Positions 1 through 14,017 of a stretch of DNA of 64,000 bases are shown piece after piece. This DNA is from Bryopsis sp. KO-2023 (taxonomy: Eukaryota; Chlorophyta; Ulvophyceae; Bryopsidales; Bryopsidaceae), in contig BSYQ01000007.1 in assembly GCA_030272585.1 (NCBI GenBank), positions 314,001-378,000 on the forward strand, written 5' to 3'. Within the stretch, counting starts at the first letter, position 1; every line of letters begins with the position of its first letter. The notes beneath the pieces are model-generated. The model was not told the DNA's origin, did no database searches, and saw only the letters and a list, made by a program, of their open reading frames with translations. Position numbers and translations under genes: made by a program.

Positions 1-1172
1 GTGCATGGTGGTGCTTCTGCAGCAACAATTTCACCCTCCTCGACCTGTACTGCTGGAGGAGCCGGTATTGTTGAGGTTCCTGCCCCAACCATTCCTACCG
101 CGAAGCTCTGGTCTAGTGGCGGCCATGATGCAGCCAACTGCTTTACTGATTTTTTCGGCAGCGGCATCCCAAAGGCTGAGTCCTCAGGCTCAGGAGAAGT
201 TGATTCTTCTCGCTCTGGCGATACTGCTCGAGCATCACTTCCACTTTGGGCACTCTGACTTCCGCCACTCACATCCTCCATGCTTTGTTCCAGGCCAGAT
301 AATCTTAAGGCAACCACATCAGCTGCATCTTGCTGCTGATCCCAGGTTTTGGATGCCTTTTTCTCCAAGGCAATCAAATCTTTTTGAATTGCTACTCTTG
401 AGCTCTGCAAACGCTTCACCTCAGCACCTTGTTTATGCAAGGACTCCCGAAACAATTCTAGAGTCCGTTCGACTTTTTCGTTGGAATCCGCAACAGTTCC
501 TAATAAGCCTTCAATTCTCCGCCCTTGAACAAGGGATAACTCGGAGAGTTGTTTTAACTGAAGTGCTGATGCTTCAGTTGCTTCTTTTAGGTCAGCAAAA
601 CGAGAGTCCGCTAGAATGTCTGCGGCATCCATTCTCCTCGTTATTGCGTCCACAGAAGCTTTGATCTCGGCTCTTTCTTTTCTATGGTCGATATCTTGGC
701 GTAATAGCCTCTGCTCGTATCGACTATGTTGAGCCGCTACTGACTCCAGCTTCTCCTGTTGCGACACCACCGCATGCTGTGTGGCCTCAACCTGTTGCGC
801 ATGCTGGTGCTGTGTTTCCAACGCCTGCCCGATCACCTCTGATGCGCCAGCCAGTTGGTTCGTCACAGAGGCCTCAGTATGGGCTAGCCTCTGCCCCAGT
901 GTCTGGTCAACTTGCTGCAGGTGACCCCTTAGCCCGTGGGCTAAATCGTCCACACGGTCATGGACCGCATCCACATCCTCTCTTAAGGCTTCCGCATCAG
1001 CTCCCATGTCTATGTCGACAGCTGCTTGCTGGACATTGTGGATGTTCTGGACGTTTATTTGTTGGTACACCACATTGGGTGCGTCAGGCAATTCCTCATC
1101 GAACTCAGGTTCAATCCCTGGCTCTTCAACTTGAGGCTCGCGCACTGCCAATGCGTGTTCACGGTCAGCCAT
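1..1172 (-). CDS. Gag-like coiled-coil protein of an LTR retrotransposon (partial, runs off left edge)
   Basis: The minus strand is open from an ATG at 1172 to the window edge, about 390 codons without a stop. The protein is acidic at the N-terminus (MADREHALAV...), then a long Gln/Glu/Ala-rich helical stretch that looks like coiled coil, then a Ser/Pro/Glu-rich tail. The ATG lies about 130 bp inside an LTR-type leader (LTR 1318-1739, primer-binding site 1304-1315 on the same strand), which is where gag begins in Ty1/Ty3-type elements. No zinc knuckle is visible in the part present. Gag is inferred from position and composition, not from a recognised domain. The rest of the element lies to the left of the window. 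Confidence 0.6.
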   Translation of the reverse strand, partial: MADREHALAVREPQVEEPGIEPEFDEELPDAPNVVYQQINVQNIHNVQQAAVDIDMGADAEALREDVDAVHDRVDDLAHGLRGHLQQVDQTLGQRLAHTEASVTNQLAGASEVIGQALETQHQHAQQVEATQHAVVSQQEKLESVAAQHSRYEQRLLRQDIDHRKERAEIKASVDAITRRMDAADILADSRFADLKEATEASALQLKQLSELSLVQGRRIEGLLGTVADSNEKVERTLELFRESLHKQGAEVKRLQSSRVAIQKDLIALEKKASKTWDQQQDAADVVALRLSGLEQSMEDVSGGSQSAQSGSDARAVSPEREESTSPEPEDSAFGMPLPKKSVKQLAASWPPLDQSFAVGMVGAGTSTIPAPPAVQVEEGEIVAAEAPPC

Positions 1173-1303
1173 GGTCTCTCAGCCACTATTTGGGAGTACT
1201 CAACAACCACGGTTGGAGTTTCTCTCTACCAAACAAACAAACAAAAACGTTTGTTGCGCCACGTTCACAAGTTTCGATCTCAAGAACTTAAAGTTCTTGC
1301 CTC

Positions 1304-1315
1304 GCTCCGAAACCA
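1304..1315 (-). other. Putative tRNA primer-binding site (copy 1)
   Basis: Reads TGGTTTCGGAGC on the minus strand, two bases after the LTR end. It resembles the widely used initiator-Met type site TGGTATCAGAGC. The same 12-mer stands in the same place beside LTR copy 2 (2223-2234) and beside an unrelated short LTR (34827-34838), which supports the assignment. Confidence 0.6.
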
Positions 1316-1317
1316 AT

Positions 1318-1739
1318 TGATAGTGAAGCTTGTGGGTGACGCAATAGTGGTCGGCTGTGTTGGTTGGATTCGTGATAACTTGCTGGCTAACGCAAGTATA
1401 CTTGTGGGGTTTGTTGGTTTAGACAACTCTCTAGCTAGCGCGGTTGTGAACGCTACTAGAGCACTTGGGTTGGGAAGTGATTGCGTCAGGCAAACACTTA
1501 ACACACACACACACACAAACACACACACAAGCGGGAACACACCAATCCCACGAATCCCGAGTTCTTACAAAGTAAAGTGAACGTCAAAACAACGAGTGGG
1601 CCTCTTAAGTACCCCTAAGTGTAGTACGCTGACGCATGCCCCAAACTCTGGGTCTAATCTGTCTTACTCGCGAACCCACATGCGTCAGCCACCCTCGGCT
1701 CTATCCCAAACTACCTCGTATAGCGCGAAAAGACTAACA
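1318..1739 (-). mobile_element. 5' LTR (copy 1) of the minus-strand LTR retrotransposon
   Basis: On the minus strand this 422-bp block starts TGTTAGTC and ends CACTATCA, the TG...CA ends of an LTR. A 2-nt spacer and a primer-binding-site-like sequence follow directly. A near-identical 420-bp copy sits at 2237-2656. A (CA)n microsatellite near 1502-1530 differs slightly in length between the copies. Which base begins R or U5 cannot be told from sequence alone. Confidence 0.65.
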
Positions 1740-2089
1740 TTCAGTCTGGGTCCTTAGTCTAGAGGTTATCAAGGGTTATAAAGGGTTAGTCGGAGCTCTG
1801 GCTAGAAGGGCTGAGCTGAGAAATGATAGAGACGTTTTGAGGAGAGCTAGATGATAGCTAGTATTTGTAAGGTTAGGAGATGGGCTGGGAGTTTTCTAGA
1901 AGCTCTGGGCTGAGAGTATAAAAGGCTGGGGATCGTTGTAAAGAACAAGCTTGTTGAAATAAGATTCAGTTGTATACTCTCGTGTCTCAGACCTTTCTTA
2001 CAGAACTTCTGGTCGTCTCCCAACGTGTGTGAAGAACGGGTTAAGTGGCGGCTGGAAGTATTCAGCCTCAGGAAACAAATCCGTTTCAC
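1740..2089 (+). repeat. Repeat block B, copy 1, with a TATA box
   Basis: This 350-bp block recurs almost unchanged at 3481-3829. It carries TATAAAA at 1917-1923 within a GC-flanked core (GAGAGTATAAAAGGCTGGGG), a good plus-strand RNA polymerase II promoter. It ends CCGTTTCA(C), so it is probably the U3-end/R/U5 part of an LTR from a second, plus-strand element. Copy 1 is cut on its left by the minus-strand element's LTR. Confidence 0.55.
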
Positions 2090-2090
2090 A

Positions 2091-2656
2091 TGGTCTCTCA
2101 GCCACTATTTGGGAGTACTCAACAACCACGGTTGGAGTTTCTCTCTACCAAACAAACAAACAAAAACGTTTGTTGCGCCACGTTCACAAGTTTCGATCTC
2201 AAGAACTTAAAGTTCTTGCCTCGCTCCGAAACCAATTGATAGTGAAGCTTGTGGGTGACGCAATAGTGGTCGGCTGTGTTGGTTGGATTCGTGATAACTT
2301 GCTGGCTAACGCAAGTATACTTGTGGGGTTTGTTGCTTTAGACAACTCTCTAGCTAGCGCGGTTGTGAACGCTACTAGAGCACTTGGGTTGGGAAGTGAT
2401 TGCGTCAGGCAAACACTTAACACACACACACACAAACACACACACAAGCGGGAACACACCAATCCCACGAATCCCGAGTTCTTACAACTAGAATGGAATG
2501 TCAAAACAACGAGTGGGCCTCTTAAGTACCCCTAAGTGTAGTACGCTGACGCATGCCCCAAACTCTGGGTCTAATCTGTCTTACTCGTGAACCCACATGC
2601 GTCAGCCACCCTCGGCTCTATCCCAAACTACCTCGTATAGCGCTAAAAGACTAACA
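2091..2656 (-). mobile_element. LTR plus leader (copy 2) of the minus-strand element, truncated at the gag start
   Basis: A direct repeat of 1172-1739: LTR 2237-2656, primer-binding site 2223-2234, then about 130 bp of leader. Similarity stops exactly at the gag ATG, where block B copy 1 takes over. Because the leader is present this is not a simple solo LTR. No 5-bp target duplication flanks it, so it arose by recombination or template switching rather than clean insertion and LTR-LTR excision. Confidence 0.6.
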
Positions 2657-3480
2657 CAGGCGGAGACAGTGGACCAGAAGGAAAGAAAAGGAAACCTCCT
2701 GGAAGTTCAGGGGGATCCAGAAATGTGAAACTCAGAAAAGCCTGAGTTGAATATTAAAAAAAAAAAAAAAATATAGGATCAAGAGTGAAATATGATTTTC
2801 TGTTGGTAATGGGGTGTTTGAATTTTATTTTGTTTTTGGAAGAAAAAGGAAAAGAACAGTGAATGGATCAAGTGAGGGTAGAGGGAATTTCTGGAAAACA
2901 ATTAACATACTGAGTGTGTAAAAACACTTGTGAGAATTACAGTTTGACTAGAGCTGAGACTGTGTGATTTCCAGTGTGGGCTGTGAAGTCTATTGAACAG
3001 GGTTGGGTTTATGTGTGAACGGGCTGGGATGGGATGTCACAGCGGCAGAAGTAACCATAAGCAGAAACCAACATTCAGCTCAAGTCGCAATCGGGAAGTT
3101 GTTACGGAAAACGTCGGAGAATATTGCTTACAGCTATATCAGAGGTATTCTCAGAATAAGCGAGTTAAGTCACTTGGCAGTTCTGGTGAAGTCGTGCAAT
3201 ACGAACTTAGTGTACAGAACATCGCTGGGTCAGCGATCTCTCTCTAAGGGGGGAGGAGTGAAACGGCTGACTTAGTAGGCGAAGATCTAGGCGGAAAACA
3301 GAGGTTACAGTCTGAGAGTTCCAGGTAGTCGCGGACTGACTGGAATGGGGTAGTTACGTGATGCTCAATGAGAGGCTGAAACGTAGTGAAAAGAGTTCGA
3401 ACCAGGTTCAGTATATTCAGTGTCAGGTCTCAGATGGCTGAGAGTTTGGGTAGAGAGTCGGGAGTCAGACTGAAAGGAGC
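2657..3480. other. Unique 824-bp block between repeat A2 and repeat B2
   Basis: Contains an A16 run near 2755-2771 and no convincing coding sequence. It passes without a break into block B copy 2, so it is probably the upstream (U3) part of the same plus-strand LTR or an inserted fragment. It is absent between A1 and B1. Confidence 0.4.
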
Positions 3481-3829
3481 TTCAGTCTGGGTCCTTAGTC
3501 TAGAGGTTATCAAGGGTTATAAAGGGTTAGTCGGAGCTCTGGCTAGAAGGGCTGAGCTGAGAAATGATAGAGACGTTTTGGGAGAGCTAGATGATAGCTA
3601 GTATTTGTAAGGTTAGGAGATGGGCTGGGAGTTTCTAGAAGCTCTGGGCTGAGAGTATAAAAGGCTGGGGATCGTTGTAAAGAACAAGCTTGTTGAAATA
3701 AGATTCAGTTGTATACTCTCGTGTCTCAGACCTTTCTTACAGAACTTCTGGTCGTCTCCCAACGTGTGTGAAGAACGGGTTAAGTGGCGGCTGGAAGTAT
3801 TCAGCCTCAGGAAACAAATCCGTTTCACC
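3481..3829 (+). repeat. Repeat block B, copy 2, with a TATA box
   Basis: Second copy of the block at 1740-2089, with a few small indels. TATAAAA lies at 3656-3662. Downstream on the same strand are a Lys-rich ORF and a retropepsin relic, consistent with this being the promoter end of a decayed plus-strand LTR element. Confidence 0.55.
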
Positions 3830-4072
3830 TGTGCACAGGACAGGACAGAACAGACTGTCTGTTCTGTGCAGAGTCTGTGCAGAGTCTGTGCAGTTCTGTG
3901 CAGATTCTGTGCTGTGCTGTGCAGTCTGTGCAGCACAGATCTGACCCTGTGCACATCTGTCCTGGATTTTCGAAAACAGGACAGGACAGCACAGACCTGC
4001 ACAGAACCTGCACAGAACCCTGTCCTGTGCGCCGCAGAGGACAGGGGTCTGTCCTGTGCAGCCCATGACTGA
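3830..4072. repeat. CTGTGCAGA/GGACAG low-complexity array with inverted ends
   Basis: Short degenerate units built on CTGTGCAG and GGACAG. The two ends are inverted: TGCACAGGACAG near the left end and CTGTCCTGTGCA near the right. It could be a foldback element like the two MITEs elsewhere in the window, but no target duplication can be seen. Confidence 0.4.
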
Positions 4073-4081
4073 TTACCACCA

Positions 4082-4414
4082 ATGTTACCTCCACCCATGC
4101 GGCCACCGTCTCCACGGAATACCATGACCAAGAAGAAGAAAATGGGGAAAAAGACGGCGGGAGAGCCAAAAGAGAAGAGAATGTTTACAGCGGCAGAGGC
4201 CAAAAAGTTTGTGGAGGGTCTGATGACGGAGGTTCCAGTGGCGAGTCTGTGCCAGCACCACCCGGAGTTGATCGATGCATGGTTAAAGGCACTGAGGGTG
4301 CCCATGGCCAAAGTACCTGCCATCACCACCATGGAGGGAGTGGGCAAGCCAAGCCCGTATGCAGTCACTACCGCCACGGCCAAGATTATGGAGACCAAGG
4401 TACCAGGGGTGTAA
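4082..4414 (+). pseudogene. Lys-rich gag-like remnant of the plus-strand LTR element
   Basis: A 110-codon ORF with a Pro/Lys-rich start (KKKKMGKKTAG) and then an Ala-rich segment. No domain recognised. It sits between the TATA-bearing block B2 and a retropepsin motif, so a truncated gag is the likeliest reading, but similarity of sequence has not been tested. Confidence 0.3.
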
Positions 4415-4776
4415 AGACTGCACTGTAGACTGCAACTCTGAAGCAGTCTGCCAGCCTGAAACAACAGCCTAGAAGGCTGCAACAAGTTCTGACACGAGAG
4501 AGCGGGAGAGAGAGAGTGTTCAACCCCAAAATCGAGTTACAAGAATACCCTGAGGTGCTGCCCAAATACCCTAGGCTGCACCTCTGATCCAAACTGATCG
4601 TTCAAGGTCCTATCCATCAACATGACCTGACAGTCTGCCTCAGTGTCAGGTCCCCTGTCTGAAACCTTCTGAGCTGCCAGCCCTGCAGAAAAGCGTCTGC
4701 TGAGCTGTCAGCCCCCATTCACAGATCTAAGGGTTCCGCCCTGCTGCAGCAAACCGGCTGCAGCATTGCTGGTTCC

Positions 4777-4863
4777 CTAGAACTGCAGGCCTGTCAGTTC
4801 CCCTGAACTGCAGGTCTGCCAGTTCTCCTGAACTGAGGATCTGACAGTTCCCCTGAACTGCAG
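4777..4863 (+). repeat. Tandem repeat, about 27 bp, three and a half copies
   Basis: Degenerate direct repeats of the type GAACTGCAGGTCTGCCAGTT, each followed by CTCCT or CCCCT. They lie just upstream of the retropepsin relic. Confidence 0.7.
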
Positions 4864-4874
4864 AATCCTTACAA

Positions 4875-5093
4875 GGGGCCATCATTGATACGGGGGCGAG
4901 TGCTTGTGTGATATCGGCCCAACTCCTGGCACGGACAGGGTTGACCCACCTGATGGAGGCACCGAGGGGGAGGTACAGGGATTGCAACGGCGAGACTAGG
5001 CAAGCTTTGGGGTACATTCCCGCTCTGCCCATCGCCCTTGGGCAATGCAAACAGATTGTACCGTGCCACCCTTGGAATATGTATCCCGAGTAG
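4875..5093 (+). pseudogene. Retroelement aspartic protease (retropepsin) relic
   Basis: In frame from 4875 the translation reads GAIIDTGASACVIS, the catalytic D-T-G-A loop of clan AA proteases of LTR retroelements, followed by about 50 residues and a stop at 5091-5093. No upstream start or downstream reverse transcriptase is joined to it, so it is a fragment of a decayed pol. It shares its strand with the TATA box of block B2. Confidence 0.65.
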
Positions 5094-5246
5094 CTTTCAG
5101 TCCAAGGGGTGCATTTTTCGCGGCTGGCAATTCCAAAGAAAGAGTTCTTTTGTACAGGTTGCACCACTACGACACGGTATAATCCTCAAATGAATCCCAA
5201 ATGTAGATTGTCTTTTTTCAATCTTCAGCGGCAAGAAAACTGTTGG

Positions 5247-5713
5247 CAGAGATAGGACTTGGGCCAAAAATCTGGTCCGGCTACGGTCCGGTCCGGTTAC
5301 GGTCGGGTTACGGTCACCGTACTACGGCCGTAACTCCGTACCGTAACCGGAGTAATATGCTGTTTTTACGGTACGGAACAGGTACGGTATAGCTACGTCA
5401 GGCCCTAAATCATTGTGAAGTAGTGTGGTTCAGTGCTAAAGCATTAGGCTATAGTCTGTAAGGTCGTGGGTTCGAATCCCCCTGGGTTCCCTTGGGTTCT
5501 TGGGACCCTGTGAGGGTTACTATTTACGGTTTACGGTTGGTACGGTGGTTACGGTCGGTACGGTCCGGTACCGGAGCAGTACGGAGTGGTACGGTGGTCC
5601 GGTTCCGAGCACGAAAACCACTCCGGTCCGGACCGTAACTACCGTAACCGTAAGTGACCGGAGTGGGGTTACGGTACGGTTTACGGTACCGTAACCGGAA
5701 AGTCCTATCTCTG
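5247..5713. mobile_element. Non-autonomous hAT-like MITE with 8-bp target duplication
   Basis: A 467-bp element with perfect 14-bp terminal inverted repeats CAGAGATAGGACTT / AAGTCCTATCTCTG, flanked by the 8-bp direct repeat ACTGTTGG (5239-5246 and 5714-5721). The 8-bp duplication and CAGAG-type ends are typical of the hAT superfamily. The body is low-complexity sequence made of ACGGT, CCGGT and TACGG units in both orientations, so it should fold back on itself. It has no coding capacity. A tRNA-like segment lies inside (5424-5492). Confidence 0.85.
5424..5492 (+). other. Degenerate tRNA-like (SINE-type) segment inside the MITE
   Basis: Contains a B-box GGTTCGAATCC and an A-box-like TGGTTCAGTGC at tRNA spacing. 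The acceptor stem and part of the anticodon stem do not pair, so this is not a functional tRNA gene. It is best read as a tRNA-derived fragment. Confidence 0.5.
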
Positions 5714-5721
5714 ACTGTTGG

Positions 5722-6540
5722 TAGAATGGTGGAGGGATGTGCCATGAACTGGCCAAAACAGAGCACGCCTGGGCACCATCCTTGCCCAGGGCACTCCTTG
5801 CATTGATCAACACAGATCCTGAAATTGTGCAGAGGAGTGTTGCATCTTGTCCATACCCCCCTCTCATTTACAACATCCATCACATCCATTATTGTACACT
5901 TGGACACAACCAAACTGCATGACAACTGGCCGCCCACTGCTGCATTTGCCACAATGGGCAGCAATGGTTTATATGGTCGTTTAAAACAAAAAAGATCTGC
6001 ATTTATTCCCCCTGGTTTTTTGTGGATATACGAGTATGAAGACTAGTTAGTCCAGGAACTTTGCGGAATCCTCCCACAAAAAAATGATCAATTTCTTGTC
6101 GGCGGCCCAGGGAACACACACCCCATTAAGGATGAAATAGCTCAGTCAAATATAAAAAACAACCATTCAGTTGTAAGCTCACATTTCTAACAAGGTGATG
6201 ATCCAACGCATCCCATGCTCAGTTGGTGCAAGTTTTTCTCAAGGCAACACCCCAGCCTCCGTCCAAATATACAAATTTGCACCAAAGTCTCCCCCCATAT
6301 TTGATGCTGCATCTAAAATATCGGGCGAGAAGGTCAATAGAAAACAGCGATTAGCCCCGCACAGTAACAAGAATACAACAAATCAAAACTGATAATGATT
6401 CCTGTAACTATCTCACAAAGCATCAAGTTCATTTTCGTTAATAAATGCAAGTCATCCTAGAAAACTCACTTATGACACCTAACCCAGCGAGACCTATACT
6501 GCACATGCAAATCACAAAACAACAAACAATCATCGATCAA
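5722..6540. other. Intergenic, no gene seen
   Basis: Short ORFs only, none with family resemblance or splice support. The right end is probably 3' UTR of the serine protease gene. Confidence 0.5.
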
Positions 6541-10066
<3,526 letters not shown>

Positions 10067-10306
10067 ATCGCCGCTGCACGTGGTTGAAACGTTCCTAGCC
10101 AAGTCGCCTTTCCCCCCCGTTGAGGCAAAATGTCTCCCTGGGAAGCTTCCCAGTTTAGCAGCAGACCACAGCCGCAAGCGTGTGGGTGATTGAAAATCGA
10201 GTCGGCCTCAACGCTCTCATATTTTTGGTCACACATCGATCACCTTCGATTCACACTTAGAATTCTTTCACCACTTTTGCTGCCTATCTTGGTAATATTC
10301 CCCACC
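10067..10306. promoter_or_regulatory. Shared promoter region of the divergent protease pair
   Basis: Only about 240 bp separate the two start codons, which face away from each other, so both promoters must lie here or overlap the first exons. No clear TATA box was found. Co-regulation is an inference from the arrangement. Confidence 0.4.
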
Positions 10307-12859
10307 ATGAGAAAAGCCATCTTGCACGCCCTTCTGCTTCTTGTAATCGCATTCAGTTTGAATCCTTCCGCCGCCAAGTGTGACGAGAATAACAACGGTA
10401 ACGCGCGCAAAAACAATCAGGCATCTGTTGCTTGGCAATTTCTGTCAACTTCACCCATTCCCTCAAATCCTATTTCACCCAGCCCAGCCCTGACCACACC
10501 CAAACCACTTGCAGTTTGTCTGGTGGTATTTTCCATCAATGGCATATTAGGGATGGCAACGATCTTATCATATATTATACACTGCCCTTATCTATTCCAG
10601 GTGTCCAATGCTTGCGACAGCTACTCCAATCCAGCACTGAGCCTGTGATCACGGTAACAAACTGCTATCCTATTTTTCCATGTGTGTTGGATTTCTCAGA
10701 AAACAAACACTGCTCTCTCAGCATTTGCTTCATTTCCTCAAGGTGATCGCTATCCATACTGTTTCAAAACCATTGCATCTAAGCGGAAAGCTATATTTGG
10801 ACCTTGTCCGTATCATCCATATGGTTGATATGGGGTGTCAAGCTTTCTATTGGAAACACTGTCTTGTTTGCAGGTTGGGGAAATCGATAGTGCATACAGG
10901 TTTCCTTACGTAGCCAACCTCCTGTCCAAGAATTCGGGCGAGAAGGAATGTGGTGGAGCTTTGATTGGGCCAGGATTAGTGCTTACTGCTGCCCAATGTG
11001 TCGATAATTCTAACAAGAAGAATCATTTCCCTGATGTCCATGTGTCACATCATGGCGATGAACAGGTGATTGAACGTGTGTGGTGCACCACTGCAGCGAT
11101 AACTGGTTTCTATCTAGATATTTGAAAGGAGAACTTCATTCCATACAAAGGCCTATTCACTTTGGAAATGTAACTCTAATTTTCACAATCGCAAACCCAA
11201 GTTCCTCACGATTTCCACATGATCATGTAGATTTAACTGATTGGCTTTTTTAATCAATTTCGCGTCCAGAGTTAATTTCTCGCAGTGATGCAAATTTGTC
11301 GATTTTTTCCTTTTTTTTTTGTAAGGTATTTCAAACATGCAAGATCATTGTTCATGAGGACTACACCGGTGATCCTGCTTCCGGAAATGACGTCGCCTTG
11401 CTGTTATTGGCGAAAGAGTCCACCAGCGCGATCGTTTCAGAGGGACGCCCTTTCAAACCCAAATCGGTGAGCTCTGTCGATTTGACCGCTCTTCAATGGA
11501 CTGAGGGTCAATCTGTCGGTGCAATAGGCATGGAGATAGTCAGCAGTGAAAAGTGCGATCAATTCAGGGAAGGAGGGATCGATGGCAGACAAATGATTTG
11601 CACCCACCCTGTTGTTGAAGCGTCATGTCATGGTAATGATTTCACATGGTGTGCTATTTCATATTATTCAACTAATGGTGACCCCTGCAAGCTGGTGGTG
11701 GAATCTGATCAGTTTCTTCCCAAGATTATCCAAGTGATGTGGGTTGATTCTTATTCAACAGATGTCTTGGCCTAATGGAGGAGGATTTAACATTGTTTTT
11801 TTTTTTCCAGATAAGATTGGTGGGCCTATAGTGTCACTTGGCAATCCAGGTGAAGGGGATCCCGACGAATTGATTGGAATCCTCTCCGTTGGGGATTGTG
11901 AAAAACCAGAAGCTCCCCATGCTTACACCAGTATTTCTGGAATCCTGGACTGGATTTCTACCCTTGGCACTGCATCCTCAACTGTATATTTCAATCCGGA
12001 GTGTAAAACTGATAAGGAAGGTAGGATCGGTGTTTTCATTTCCCATCAGACGAAGAACTCAACCCAGGAGGAAGGGGGGGGGGATATGTGATATCGTCTG
12101 TCTGCAAATTGTGACAATGATATTCAATCGATGCTGTGGGTTTATCATTTGTGATTCAGGGGAACTGTATTCCAACCGTGGAGGCCGTTTGCCGATAGTT
12201 CCTGAGGGGTTGCCCACTCCTGATGCCCAGATCATTTTGGAGCGGATAGAGAATGGCGACTTCAAATCGGCAGCTAGTTTGATTGTGGTAGCAGCATTGA
12301 CCAAGGATGGGCCAAAGATTCTGGCAGATGTTGCCCAGAGTGTTGATTCTGTGGAGCATTTGATTTCCGCATCTCGGGCTTTCGTGTTTTCACTGGATGG
12401 ACTGGAGGAGCTCCTTTCGAGACCTATGGCCATTTTATTTCAGGAATTTTCCAAGAAAGGTTCGCTTGGGTTCCTTATTTTACTGGATGCACTAAAAATC
12501 AATTTTTCACAATGAAGAGGGTGGTCATGGTTTCTACGGATACATGAAAACCAAAATGTCTGCAGGTCTCTTTCTTTCTCCTTTCTTCGGGCTGAAAGCC
12601 CTATCTGTGTTGATTTTGAACAGATATATCTGCAAGAATCGATGATGGGAAGCTGAATGAGGCTGCAAAGGAAGTAGCGGAGCTGACGAAAATCGAAGGG
12701 CTGGCAGCATCGACTGTCATGGAGGAGGTGGCAACTGAAGAGGTCGCTGGGGGCCGAACAGTCGACATTGGCCTGGTTCTCATAGAAGCCGTCAATGAGT
12801 ATGATGGGAAGGAGGAAGTGCTGAATCCTGCGATTGATGTGGTCTTGGATCACTTGTAG
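10307..12859 (+). CDS. Secreted serine protease homologue (predicted catalytically inactive) with helical repeats
   Basis: Exons 10307-10397 (signal peptide AILHALLLLVIAFSL), 10601-10653, 10874-11065, 11326-11632, 11811-12020, 12160-about 12459 and 12624-12859, with matching phases. The trypsin fold is recognisable (SAYRFPYVANLLS, ECGGALIGPGLVL), and the Asp is kept in DVALLLL. The catalytic His is Gln (TAAQC), and the GDSGGP site reads DKIGGP, replacing Ser195 with Ile and the preceding Asp with Lys. It should therefore not cleave peptides and may bind or regulate, as known for other serine protease homologues. The last two exons hold two copies of the same helical repeat as the neighbouring active protease, ending LNPAIDVVLDHL. 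Head-to-head arrangement suggests duplication followed by loss of activity. Confidence 0.8.
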
Positions 12860-13348
12860 AGCTTTCGGTGGTGCATAGATGTGTTTTGGTTTTGTATCAA
12901 CAGGGATGGGCCTTGTGTGTTTGGAGATTTTTTTTTGTAGCAACCAATTTGTATGGATTCCAAAGCAAGTGTGCAAGTGTGTTTCTTGGAGAGGTCCAGA
13001 AGAATCGATTAAGGCAACAGAAGCAGGAATTCAACCTGTTGTTTCTGCTCACGAGCATTTCAAAATGGACCACCCCCCTCCTCAGAATCAAGAGAAATAC
13101 TGGGTGCTTGGGTCCGGAATGACGATTTCGTTCTATTTTTGGACGTCAAAATCGCTGTGTCACCGTGACCATTACGCTCACGCACCCCCCCCCCTTTCCA
13201 ATCAGCCGCCGAGTTTTGTGCGCGAAGAACTCCAAATCTGTCTTCATCGCTAGCAGAGCTCAGGAGCGGAAGTTGGCAGGGGGAGAGAGAAGCGTACTGG
13301 CGCGCGGTCGCGAATTTCAGTGTTTTTGAGGGAAAAAGCGTCGCCAAG
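12860..13348. other. Intergenic and RPS5 5' UTR
   Basis: No gene seen. The last 30-150 bp before 13349 should contain the RPS5 promoter and leader. A C9 run lies near 13186-13194. Confidence 0.5.
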
Positions 13349-14017
13349 ATGTCGGAGGGTGTGCCAGAGGAGGCCCCAGAGGTGATGGAGGAGCAAGAGG
13401 TGATGCTCCAAGACGAGGGCGATAAGTTGGAGCAAGACCTTCCCAAGCTGTTTGGCAAGTGGAGTTTCGGAACGGACGATGTCGCGCTCAAGGATATCTC
13501 ATTGGACGACTACATCTCCGTGAAAAACATCAAGTCAGCGGTGTACGTTCCTCACACTGCCGGTCGATACCAGAAGAAGAGGTTCAGGAAGGCGTCCTGC
13601 CCAATCGTCGAGAGACTGACCTGCTCGTTGATGATGCACGGTCGCAACAACGGAAAGAAGCTCCTGGCGTGTCGCATTGTGAGGCACGCGTTCGATTTGA
13701 TTCACTTGTTGTCTGGAGAGAACCCCATTCAAGTGCTGGTCACCGCGATCGAAAACTCTGGTCCAAGGGAAGACGCCACTAGGATTGGGTCCGCTGGTGT
13801 GGTTCGAAGGCAGGCTGTGGACGTATCTCCCCTGAGGAGAGTGAATCAAGCCATTTATTTGCTCACCACCGGTGCCCGCGAAGCGGCTTTCAGGAATATT
13901 AAGACCATCGCTGAGTGCCTGGCTGACGAATTGATCAACGCCTCCAAGGGCTCGTCCAACAGTTACGCAATCAAGAAAAAGGATGAAATCGAACGTGTCG
14001 CCAAGGCCAACAGATAG
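13349..14017 (+). CDS. RPS5: 40S ribosomal protein S5 (uS7)
   Basis: An intronless 222-residue ORF. After an acidic Glu-rich N-terminal extension of about 30 residues it follows eukaryotic uS7 closely: [113 protein letters not shown], and the basic end [14 protein letters not shown]. uS7 binds the 3' major domain of 18S rRNA near the E site. It is somewhat longer than the usual 190-205 residues because of the acidic extension. Unlike nearly all other host genes in the window it lacks introns. Confidence 0.97.
   Translation: MSEGVPEEAPEVMEEQEVMLQDEGDKLEQDLPKLFGKWSFGTDDVALKDISLDDYISVKNIKSAVYVPHTAGRYQKKRFRKASCPIVERLTCSLMMHGRNNGKKLLACRIVRHAFDLIHLLSGENPIQVLVTAIENSGPREDATRIGSAGVVRRQAVDVSPLRRVNQAIYLLTTGAREAAFRNIKTIAECLADELINASKGSSNSYAIKKKDEIERVAKANR

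Noticed and set aside
5..664. Plus-strand 219-codon ORF at the left edge
   Set aside because: Leu/Gln/Pro-rich shadow of the longer minus-strand gag-like frame, which has the better composition and LTR context.
3613..4485. Minus-strand 290-codon ORF across block B2 and the CTGTGCAG array
   Set aside because: Composed of repeat translation and low-complexity sequence; the retroelement signals here are on the plus strand.
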